Assembly (NCBI GenBank): GCA_963760715.1 | Contig: CAVXDY010000005.1 | Coordinates: 62,001-126,000 of the forward strand | Source: CAVXDY01 sp963760715 | GTDB lineage: Bacteria > Actinomycetota > Thermoleophilia > Miltoncostaeales > Miltoncostaeaceae | Direction of reading: 5' to 3' | Length of the DNA: 64,000 bases | Shown: in pieces, positions 1 through 6,646 of the stretch | Layout: each line of letters starts with the position of its first letter | Numbering within the stretch: the first letter of the stretch is position 1 | Position numbers and translations under genes: made by a program | Notes under the pieces: generated by a model | What the model saw: only the letters and a program-made list of their open reading frames with translations | The model's database searches: none | What the model was told of the DNA's origin: nothing

Positions 1-2
1 GC

Positions 3-1136
3 ATCGGGCAGATGGTCGCCGAGCGCGCGAAGGGCCTCGGGATGGTGGTCGTGGCCTACGACCCCTTCGTGACGGAGGGCCGCTACCGGGAGCTGGGCGT
101 CGAGAAGGCGGACACGCCCGAGGCCCTCTACCGGGTGAGCGACTTCATCACCCTGCACCTCGCGTCCACCGACGATACGCGCGGCTTCGTGGGACGCGAG
201 GCGTTCGCGGCCATGAAGCCCGGGGCCCGCCTCATCAACGCCGCGCGCGGCGACGTGGTCGACCAGGAGGCCCTCCTGGAGGCCCTCGGCAGCGGCCGGC
301 TGGCGGGCGCGGCCATCGACGTCTTCCCCGAGGAGCCGGTCACCGAGAGCCCGCTCTTCGGGCTGCCGGGGGTCGTCGTGACGCCGCACCTGGGCGCCTC
401 CACCTCCGAGGCCCAGGACCGCGCCGGCGTGGTGGTCGCCGAGCAGGTGGCCGCCGCCCTCACCGGCGGCGTCGTCACCTCGGCCGTCAACATCCCCGCG
501 CTCGCGGCCGAGGTCGCCGAGGTCATCGGCCCCTTCCTTCCCCTGGCCCGCCAGCTCGGCCGCCTCGCCAGCGTGATGAGCGGCGGCGCGGTGTCGCCCC
601 TGCAGATCATCTACGAGGGCGGCCTCGCGGCGCTCGACACCCGCATCCTCACGTCGGCGGTGCTCACCGGCGTGCTCTCCGGGCACGTGGAGGAGGCGGT
701 CAACCTCGTCAACGCCGGGTCGCTCGCCGCCGAGCGCGGCATCGAGTGGAACGAGACCTCCACCCCGCGGGCCCGCGACTACACCAACCGGCTCTCCCTT
801 CGGACGGGGTCGGTCAGCCTCGGCGGCACGACCGTGGGGATCACCTCGCGCCCGCGCCTGGTGTCGGCCTTCGACCGGGACATCGAGATCGAGCTCGCGC
901 CCCACATGGGGATCTTCCGGTACCTCGACGTCCCGGGGCAGATCGGGCGCGTCGGGACGATCCTGGGCCAGGCGCAGATCAACATCGCCTCGATGGCCGT
1001 CTCCCGCTCGCGCGCCGACGGCGTCGCGGTGATGGCCGTCTCGCTCGACTCCCCGGTGCCGCCCGCCGTGGCGGCCGAGATCGAGGCCATCGAGGCCTTC
1101 GAGCAGGCCTGGTTCGTCACCCTCGACGTGGAGTAG
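3..1136 (+). CDS. serA: D-3-phosphoglycerate dehydrogenase, 5' end missing
   Basis: The gene runs in from the left edge; the frame is already open at base 3 (Ile-Gly-Gln before the first Met at 12). SerA oxidises 3-phosphoglycerate to 3-phosphohydroxypyruvate with NAD, the first step of serine synthesis in the cytoplasm. The visible part has the end of the NAD-binding domain (GARLINAARGDVVDQEAL), the catalytic His in VTPHLGAST, the intervening domain of long actinobacterial-type SerA, and a C-terminal ACT domain (IGRVGTILGQAQINIASMAV) that normally senses serine. It lies before the leucine/isoleucine operon, as in many actinobacteria. Confidence 0.93.
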   Translation: MGQMVAERAKGLGMVVVAYDPFVTEGRYRELGVEKADTPEALYRVSDFITLHLASTDDTRGFVGREAFAAMKPGARLINAARGDVVDQEALLEALGSGRLAGAAIDVFPEEPVTESPLFGLPGVVVTPHLGASTSEAQDRAGVVVAEQVAAALTGGVVTSAVNIPALAAEVAEVIGPFLPLARQLGRLASVMSGGAVSPLQIIYEGGLAALDTRILTSAVLTGVLSGHVEEAVNLVNAGSLAAERGIEWNETSTPRARDYTNRLSLRTGSVSLGGTTVGITSRPRLVSAFDRDIEIELAPHMGIFRYLDVPGQIGRVGTILGQAQINIASMAVSRSRADGVAVMAVSLDSPVPPAVAAEIEAIEAFEQAWFVTLDVE

Positions 1137-1201
1137 GGGCGGTCCCCGCAGGTGAGGCCGGGCGCCACCCAGGGGTGGTTTCGCCTCCCGAGAGGCCGCC
1201 C

Positions 1202-1207
1202 TACGTT
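1202..1207 (+). promoter_or_regulatory. -10 box of the lipoprotein gene
   Basis: TACGTT lies 7 nt before the ATG at 1215, so transcription would begin at or next to the start codon. No clear -35 box is seen. The same geometry recurs across this window. Confidence 0.35.
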
Positions 1208-1214
1208 CCAGTCC

Positions 1215-1604
1215 ATGGCTCGAACCTCAGGAGACGACTGGCGCCGATTGCTCGTGACGGGCCTCGGATGCCTGGCCATCGCGATCGGGCTCGCGGGATG
1301 TGGCTCGGAGAGCACGGACGCCGGCGTCCCCGCGGGGACGGCCGGGGGGACTCCCGCCGCCGGCGGGACGGAGGTGGTCACCCTCGACGTGGACCCACCC
1401 GTGGCCCCCGCCGACGACCTTCCCGACTTCCCGTCACCCAACGGATCGCTGCCCCCGATCTCCCTGCCGGATGACGAGCCGGTCCCGCACCTTCCGCCCT
1501 CGGATCCGTACCCGCACCTGCCGCCGTCCGAGCCCCACCTTCCGCCTCATCGTCCCTACGTGCCGCCCCCGCGGGTGATCCTCCCGCGGATCATCATCCG
1601 GTGA
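1215..1604 (+). CDS. proline/histidine-rich lipoprotein, unknown function
   Basis: A 129-residue protein with a short basic N-terminus, a hydrophobic segment and a lipobox (LAGC), so it is probably exported and lipid-anchored. After a Gly/Ala/Thr linker, the second half is almost entirely Pro, His and acidic residues, with HLPPSDP, HLPPSEP and HLPP as near repeats, ending in a basic, isoleucine-rich tail (RVILPRIIIR). The ATG at 1215 is chosen because it gives a normal signal sequence and has a -10 box 7 nt upstream; an earlier start at 1152 would bury the signal peptide. I recognise no domain; a wall-spanning or metal-binding role is only a guess. Confidence 0.6.
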   Translation: MARTSGDDWRRLLVTGLGCLAIAIGLAGCGSESTDAGVPAGTAGGTPAAGGTEVVTLDVDPPVAPADDLPDFPSPNGSLPPISLPDDEPVPHLPPSDPYPHLPPSEPHLPPHRPYVPPPRVILPRIIIR

Positions 1605-1657
1605 ACCCGAGCCGGCTCGCCGGGCCGCCACGACTGGACCCGACTTAGCCCGGTCAC

Positions 1658-1663
1658 TATCCT
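1658..1663 (+). promoter_or_regulatory. -10 box of the antitoxin gene
   Basis: TATCCT is followed by 6 nt and then the ATG at 1670. No Shine-Dalgarno sequence is visible, which fits a leaderless mRNA. The same hexamer at nearly the same distance precedes the leucine leader peptide at 4907. Confidence 0.45.
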
Positions 1664-1669
1664 GGGTCC

Positions 1670-1915
1670 ATGGCGCACGTCAACATGCATGAGGCCAAGA
1701 CCCAGCTCTCGCGGCTCGTCGAGCGTGCGGCGGGAGGCGAGGAGATCGTCATCGCCAGGGCCGGCCGGCCGGTGGCCCGGCTCGTCGCCTATCGGGAGAC
1801 CGCGGGCAGGCGGGTGCCGGGGCGCTGGAGGGGTCGCATCGTCATCCACGACGACTTCGACGACCCGCTCCCCGAGGACATCGCCGCGCCGTTCCGGGGC
1901 GAGGGCCCGAGCTGA
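1670..1915 (+). CDS. Phd/YefM (VapB-like) type II antitoxin
   Basis: An 81-residue protein whose first half matches the Phd/YefM antitoxin pattern: HEAKTQLSRLVERAAGGEEI followed by VIARAGRPVARLVAY. This N-terminal domain dimerises, binds the operon's own promoter and represses it. The C-terminal part, rich in Asp and Pro (HDDFDDPLPEDIAAPF), is the usual toxin-wrapping tail. The stop overlaps the first bases of the PIN toxin gene that follows, the standard antitoxin-toxin order. Family assignment is firm; the exact subfamily is not. Confidence 0.88.
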   Translation: MAHVNMHEAKTQLSRLVERAAGGEEIVIARAGRPVARLVAYRETAGRRVPGRWRGRIVIHDDFDDPLPEDIAAPFRGEGPS

Positions 1916-2289
1916 GGCTCCTCCTCGACGCCCACGCGTTCCTGTGGTGGATCGCCGGCGAGGGCCTGGCGAAGGCGGCGGAGACCGCGATCGAGGATGA
2001 CGCGAACGAGGTCTGGGTGGGCGCGGGAACCACCTGGGAGATCGCGATCAAGCGAGCGCGGGGCCGACTCGAAGGGGGCCCCGAGGACCTCCTCCGGGAG
2101 ATCCGGCAGAACGCGTTCCTCCCGCTTCCCGTCCTGGTCGAGCACACGGTGCGAGCGGCGGAGCTCCCCCGAATTCACGCAGACCCGTTCGACCGGATGC
2201 TCGTCGCGCAGGCCCAGCTCGAGGGGCTGACGATCGTGACCCGGGACGCGGCGATCGCCCGCTACCAGGTCGCGATCCTCGCGGCCTGA
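1912..2289 (+). CDS. PIN-domain ribonuclease toxin (VapC-like), CTG start
   Basis: A 125-residue PIN-domain toxin. It reads LRLLLDAHAFLWW at the N-terminus, with the first metal-binding Asp, then WEIAIK with the conserved Glu, and DPFDRMLVAQAQ plus TIVTRDAAI with the last acidic residues, so the active site looks complete. VapC toxins cut tRNA or rRNA. No ATG, GTG or TTG exists before Met at 2017, which lies after the first beta strand and Asp, so translation most likely starts at CTG 1912, overlapping the antitoxin stop as CTGA. A start at 2017 would give an inactive fragment. Confidence 0.82.
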   Translation: MRLLLDAHAFLWWIAGEGLAKAAETAIEDDANEVWVGAGTTWEIAIKRARGRLEGGPEDLLREIRQNAFLPLPVLVEHTVRAAELPRIHADPFDRMLVAQAQLEGLTIVTRDAAIARYQVAILAA

Positions 2290-2328
2290 TCCCCCCGTCG
2301 CACTCGCCGGGGAGGCGGCCGCGCGGGG

Positions 2329-3129
2329 TCAGGGCCTGACGACCACCGGGACCTGCACCAGGCACTCCAGCGAGCCGTCCTTGGCCGAGCTCGACCACGC
2401 CTCCAGCATCGCCCGGGTGCGGCCGGACACGGACGGGTGGAGGGTCCCGCTCCAGCGCCCGGGGACGGAGTAGCCCGAGAAGTCCGGGCGGAAGGTTCCC
2501 TCGCGGGCGGTGACCGGCGTCAGCGCGAGCGTCGCGCCCCCGGCGCCCTCCAGGCGGAGCGACATGACCAGCCCGTGCTCGAAGAGCGGCGTCAGCTCCC
2601 GGCCGCGCGCCGAGATCCTCCCGCTCCCGCCGCTCCAGTGGGTGATCCGCAGGCAGCCGTCGTCGCGGATGGTCGCCGCCCGGCGCGTGGTGGCCTTCCA
2701 CAGGTCGATCACCAGGACGTTGCGCGGCACCGAGGTCCGGTAGGACACGAACTTGAACCGCCCCGCCGACCCCGGGCGCTCGTCCAGCAGCACCACGATG
2801 TGCCCGCCGCGACGGGCGATCTGCACCACCACGCCGGCGCGCGCGGCGGCGGGGGCGCTGGTGCGGATCCCGGGCGCGTTCACGCGCACGACGGCGCGGC
2901 CGTCGCTGATGTCCGGGTCGATCGCGTCCACCTGGTTCGCCAGGCCGGTCAGGCGCCCGCCGCGGAAGTGGACGATCACCCGCACCGAGGCCGGGCGGTC
3001 CACGATCCGGATCGAGCCGGCCGTCAGCGCCGCCGCGGCGGGCCGTGGCGCCCACAGGGCGGCCGACGCGAGGAGGAGGAGCGCCCCGAGGGCGGCCAGG
3101 GGCAGGGGGACTCGCCGGGATCGGGTCAT
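2329..3129 (-). CDS. secreted AMIN-like domain protein
   Basis: A 266-residue protein with a signal peptide (basic start, then a Leu/Ala-rich core ending PRPAAAA). Residues about 35-150 are beta-rich and resemble the AMIN-like fold (IRIVDRPASVRVIVHF... RNVLVIDLWK), which in other proteins targets periplasmic or wall factors. The C-terminal half is another beta domain of the kind found as an immunoglobulin-like module in spore-germination and wall proteins. The start at 3129 is preferred over an earlier Met because it begins the signal peptide. Function unknown; an envelope role is inferred from export and fold only. Confidence 0.6.
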   Translation of the reverse strand: MTRSRRVPLPLAALGALLLLASAALWAPRPAAAALTAGSIRIVDRPASVRVIVHFRGGRLTGLANQVDAIDPDISDGRAVVRVNAPGIRTSAPAAARAGVVVQIARRGGHIVVLLDERPGSAGRFKFVSYRTSVPRNVLVIDLWKATTRRAATIRDDGCLRITHWSGGSGRISARGRELTPLFEHGLVMSLRLEGAGGATLALTPVTAREGTFRPDFSGYSVPGRWSGTLHPSVSGRTRAMLEAWSSSAKDGSLECLVQVPVVVRP

Positions 3130-3199
3130 GGGCGCGACGGTCCTACAGCCCGGCGCCCACGTCAATGCGCCGTCCGGGGGGGTTCGCCCGGGGCGGTCG

Positions 3200-4789
3200 T
3201 CATCGCGCGATGATCACCAGGGTTCGCACGACGCGCCGCTTGCCCGTGACGCCGGTCGCGGTCACCGTCATGCGGGCCAGCACCAGCGGGTGCGCGGCGA
3301 GCCGGGCTCGCAGCTGGCGGCGCGCCGGCAGGGGGACGGGCACCTTGAGCGAGACCCGGGCGTGCGCGGCGAGCGTCCGCCGCACGCGCTGCAGCTCGGG
3401 CTCGTTGCCCTTGCCCAGCAGGAGGTTGCCCGTGGCCGTGACGCGGCAGATCTTGTCGCAGCGCGGGGCGAGCAGGACGTAGCCGGCGCGCAGCACCTTC
3501 TGGCGCTGCACGACCCGGAGCTTGACCCTCGGCCGCCCGACCGCGCCCGGCCTGCCGGTGGGGCCGTCGATGGCCGGGAAGGGCACCGGCGCCGGCCCCG
3601 CGCACACGCCCGTCGTCGCCAGCCGGTAGACCGGCCCGTCGATGGACGTCGCGTAGACCCGGCCGCAGCCGTCCTCCCCGAGGGAGCTGAGCCCGGACAC
3701 GTGAAGCCCGGTCGAGGCGTCGCCGGCGGCCCCGGACGGGCCGAGGGCGGCCGACCAGATCTCGCCCCGGCAGTAGTCGCCGTAGACGTAGCGCCCGTAG
3801 AGGTCGGGCAGGGCCGCGTCGCGCACGACGTAGCCGCCGATGATCGAGCACCAGCCGGACGAGTGGGTGTGCTCGATGACCGGGGCGACGTAGTTGGCCG
3901 GCAGCTCGTCGGGCCGCGCCGGCCGCCCGGCGCCGTAGCGGTTGCTCCCCTCCAGGATGTTCCAGCCGAAGTTGCCGCCGCGTCCCAGGCCGGCCGCCCG
4001 CGTGACGAAGTCGATCTCCTCGATGTCCTCCTGGCCCACGTCCCCGATGGCCAGATCCCCGGTGAGCCGGTCGAACGAGAAGCGGAACGGGTTGCGGAAC
4101 CCGATGGCCCAGGCCTCCGGCCCGGCGGGGCCGAACGGGTTGTCCGCCGGAGCGAGTGCCGCGCCGGGCCGCACGTCCAGCCGCAGGATCTTGCCCAGCA
4201 TGCTTCCCACGTTCTGTCCGCTGCCCAGGGGGTCGCCGCCGCCGCCGCCGTCCCCGGTGCCGGCCCACAGCATGCCGTCCGGCCCGAAGGCGAGCTGCCC
4301 GCCGTTGTGGTTCTGGAAGTCGTCGTGGGCGATGGCGACGAGGGTGCGCCGGGTGGCCGGGTCGGCCACCTCCGGGTTGGCGGCGCTGCGGTGGAACTCG
4401 TCGATGACCACGTCCCCCGGCCGCGCGGCCGGCGGCTTCTTGGAGGTGTAGTAGGCGTAGAAGCGCCCGCTCTGGGCGTAGTCCGGGGCGAACGCGATCG
4501 ACAGCAGGCCGCGCTCGTCCTCCTTGGCGTCGGAGGTCTGCACCAGGTTGCGGATGTCCAGGAACGGGGTGCCGCGCCGCACCCCGTTGACCAGCAGCCG
4601 CACGGTTCCCCCGCGCTCGACCACGTACACGTCGCGCGTGTCGCGCGGCGGCGCCACGACGTTGACGGGGCGCGCGAACGTGCCCACCTGGGCCAGGGTC
4701 GGGGCCGCCTCGGCGGACGACGGCGCGAGTGCCGGGAGCGCGACAAGGGCGCCGGCGACCAGCGCGAGAAGCAGAGGGGCCCGGCGCAC
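3200..4789 (-). CDS. secreted PQQ-type sugar (glucose/sorbosone) dehydrogenase
   Basis: A 529-residue exported protein. After a signal peptide ending SSAEAA there is a six-bladed propeller typical of soluble PQQ glucose/sorbosone dehydrogenases and human HHIPL-like proteins: FARPVNVVAPP, DERGLLSIAFAPDYA, HNGGQLAFGPDGMLWAGTGD (the catalytic-type His with the Gly/Asp-rich metal loop), AIGFRNPFRFSFD and GDVGQEDIEEID. A C-terminal basic beta domain of about 120 residues follows. Such enzymes oxidise sugars outside the membrane, but the substrate cannot be read from sequence. The GTG start at 4789 has a -10 box (TAGCCT) 7 nt upstream. Confidence 0.85.
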   Translation of the reverse strand: MRRAPLLLALVAGALVALPALAPSSAEAAPTLAQVGTFARPVNVVAPPRDTRDVYVVERGGTVRLLVNGVRRGTPFLDIRNLVQTSDAKEDERGLLSIAFAPDYAQSGRFYAYYTSKKPPAARPGDVVIDEFHRSAANPEVADPATRRTLVAIAHDDFQNHNGGQLAFGPDGMLWAGTGDGGGGGDPLGSGQNVGSMLGKILRLDVRPGAALAPADNPFGPAGPEAWAIGFRNPFRFSFDRLTGDLAIGDVGQEDIEEIDFVTRAAGLGRGGNFGWNILEGSNRYGAGRPARPDELPANYVAPVIEHTHSSGWCSIIGGYVVRDAALPDLYGRYVYGDYCRGEIWSAALGPSGAAGDASTGLHVSGLSSLGEDGCGRVYATSIDGPVYRLATTGVCAGPAPVPFPAIDGPTGRPGAVGRPRVKLRVVQRQKVLRAGYVLLAPRCDKICRVTATGNLLLGKGNEPELQRVRRTLAAHARVSLKVPVPLPARRQLRARLAAHPLVLARMTVTATGVTGKRRVVRTLVIIAR

Positions 4790-4796
4790 CGGCGGG

Positions 4797-4802
4797 AGGC
4801 TA
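4797..4802 (-). promoter_or_regulatory. -10 box of the sugar dehydrogenase gene
   Basis: Read on the minus strand this is TAGCCT, followed by 7 nt and the GTG start at 4789. No ribosome-binding site fits between them, so a leaderless transcript is likely. Confidence 0.4.
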
Positions 4803-4870
4803 GCGGACGCATGTCAAAGCGCAGGGAATTCGGGGCCGCGCGTCACGGGGGGATGGAACGGCGCGGGGGT

Positions 4871-4899
4871 TTGCCCGCTCCGGCGCCCATCGGTATCCT
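4871..4899 (+). promoter_or_regulatory. promoter of the leucine operon
   Basis: TTGCCC (4871-4876), a 17-nt spacer and TATCCT (4894-4899) form a sigma-70-type promoter. The -10 box ends 7 nt before the ATG of the leader peptide at 4907, so the transcript would start at or beside that ATG. Confidence 0.55.
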
Positions 4900-4906
4900 G
4901 CTCTCC

Positions 4907-4981
4907 ATGTTCGTGGACTCCGCGCACCCCGTCGTCCCGCCGCGCGGTCTCCTTCGGCTTCGTGGGCTCCTCCCCCGCTAG
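4907..4981 (+). CDS. leuL: leucine leader peptide (attenuation ORF)
   Basis: A 24-codon reading frame just downstream of the inferred promoter and about 80 nt upstream of leuA. Its last eleven codons include five leucines in a short run (Gly-Leu-Leu-Arg-Leu-Arg-Gly-Leu-Leu-Pro-Arg). Two of them are CTT, which looks uncommon in this GC-rich sequence, so a ribosome should pause there when charged tRNA-Leu is scarce. Its TAG stop lies inside a 7-bp hairpin (4970-4987). This is the arrangement of a classical attenuator for a leucine biosynthesis operon. Start chosen because ATG is 7 nt from the -10 box. Confidence 0.6.
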   Translation: MFVDSAHPVVPPRGLLRLRGLLPR

Positions 4982-5050
4982 GGGGAGCTTGCCGACACCC
5001 ACGCCCGGATGCGCCGGGCCATCGCAGCCTCGAAGCCCACTCGAGAGGAG
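4970..5050 (+). promoter_or_regulatory. attenuator region between leader peptide and leuA
   Basis: The first hairpin pairs CTCCCCC (4970-4976) with GGGGGAG (4981-4987) around loop GCTA and contains the leader stop codon. A second stem pairs GCCCGG (5003-5008) with CCGGGC (5014-5019). A third possible stem (CTCGA at 5030-5034 with TCGAG at 5041-5045) would cover part of the leuA ribosome-binding site, GAGAGGAG. There is no U-run after the hairpins, so control could act on translation or by Rho rather than by an intrinsic terminator. Confidence 0.45.
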
Positions 5051-5058
5051 ACCCCTCC

Positions 5059-6646
5059 GTGACCGCCTCCGACACCCCCCCCGCACAGCAGGACCCCGCC
5101 CAGCGGGTCATGATCTTCGACACGACGCTCCGCGACGGCGAGCAGGCGCCCCGCATCGCCCTCAACACGCGTGAGAAGGTCGAGATCGCCCAGCAGCTCG
5201 CCCGCCTCGGCGTCGACGTGATCGAGGCCGGCTTCCCCATCAGCTCGCCCGGCGACTTCGAGGCGACCCGCGCGGTGGCCCTCGAGACCGAGGGGCTCAT
5301 CGTGGCCGCCCTGTCGCGCGCCAACGAGCGCGACGTCACGGTGGCGGGCGAGGCGGTGCGCGACGCGCAGCACCCGCGGATCCACACGTTCATCGCCACC
5401 AGCGACATCCACCTCACCTACAAGCTGAAGATGGACCGGTCGCAGGTGCTCGCCGCCGCCGTTCAACTCGGTCCGCCTTGCTCGATCCATGGTCGACGAC
5501 GTGGAGTTCTCCTGCGAGGACGCCACGCGCTCCGACCCGGCCTTCGTGGCCGAGGTGGTGGCGGCGGCCATCGCCGAGGGCGCGACCACCATCAACATCC
5601 CCGACACCGTCGGCTACACCATGCCCACCGAGTTCCAGGGGTTCCTGGTGGACCTCTACGACCGGTGCCCGGAGCTGCGCGACGTGGTCCTGTCGGTCCA
5701 CTGCCACGACGACCTGGGGCTCGCGGTCGCCAACTCGCTGGCCGGCGTCCAGGTGGGGGCCCGCCAGATCGAGGGCTGCATCAACGGCATCGGCGAGCGG
5801 GCCGGCAACGCCAGCGTCGAGGAGCTCGCGATGATCCTGCGCACGCGGGCCGACGCGCTGGGCGGTCTCTGGTGCGGCATCGTCACCCCGGAGATCATGC
5901 GCACCAGCAAGATGGTCAGCCGCATGACCGGGTACGCGGTGCAGCCGAACAAGGCGATCGTGGGCCGCAACGCCTTCGCCCACGAGGCCGGCATCCACCA
6001 GCACGGCATGCTCAGCAACCCGCTGACCTACGAGATCATGGACTACGCCTCGGTGGGCCTGGCCCAGAGCGAGATCGTGCTGGGCAAGCACTCGGGCCGG
6101 CATGCCCTGGGCACCGCGCTGGTGGAGCTGGGCTACGAGCTGGACCGCGACGAGCTGGCCCAGGCGTTCACCCGGTTCAAGGAGGTCGCCGACCGGAAGG
6201 GCCAGGTCTCGGCGGCCGATCTGGAGGCCATCGTCCACGACGAGATGCGCGTCGAGGCCGAGGGCGAGGGGCTCGAGCTGGAGGAGCTCCACTTCGTGGG
6301 CGGCACGGGCGACGAGCCCCGGGCGCGCGTGGTGGTTCGCGACACGGACGGGAACCGGCACGAGGCCGAGGCCGTCGGCGACGGGCCGGTGGACGCGCTG
6401 ATGAAGGCCATCGACGCGGCGGCCGGCAGCACCGGCGTGCTGCTCGAGTACCAGGTGTCGGCGGTCACCAGCGGCCGCGACGCCCTGGGCGAGGCGCGCG
6501 TGGTCTGTGACATCGGCGGGCGGCGCGTGGCGGGGACCTCGGTCTCGACCGACGTCCTCGAGGCCAGCGCGATCGCCTACGTGCGGGCCGTGAACGCCAG
6601 CCGCCACGCGGACCACGGCGAGCGCATCGCGGCGGGGGGTGTGTGA
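5059..6646 (+). CDS. leuA: 2-isopropylmalate synthase, interrupted by a one-base frameshift
   Basis: LeuA condenses 2-oxoisovalerate with acetyl-CoA, the committed step to leucine. The GTG start at 5059 follows GAGAGGAG. The first 134 codons carry the HMGL-type barrel (DTTLRDGEQAP, EAGFPISSPGDF). At 5461-5463 the frame breaks: the sequence reads gccGTTCAACtcgg where GTCAAC is expected. Removing one T gives VLAAAVNSVRLARS joined to MVDDVEFSCEDATRSD, and the rest is intact (SVHCHDDLGLAVANS metal-binding motif, NAFAHEAGIHQHG, C-terminal LeuA allosteric domain) to the TGA at 6646. The total length is one base over a multiple of three, and the corrected protein would be 528 residues, normal for the family. 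Assembly error, real mutation or recoding cannot be told apart here. Confidence 0.9.

Noticed and set aside
128..610. Open frames opposite serA and similar antisense frames elsewhere
   Set aside because: High GC leaves long stop-free shadows opposite real genes; these have no conserved motifs, start signals or independent spacing.
2753..4981. A very long + strand open frame (over 700 codons)
   Set aside because: It lies opposite the secreted AMIN-like and sugar dehydrogenase genes, has no domain, and its composition is that of a GC-rich antisense frame. Only its last 24 codons (leader peptide) are kept, for independent reasons.
5455..5495. Programmed frameshifting in leuA
   Set aside because: There is no slippery heptamer, stop codon or stimulatory pseudoknot at the site, and recoding is not known for leuA. 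Kept only as a remote option.
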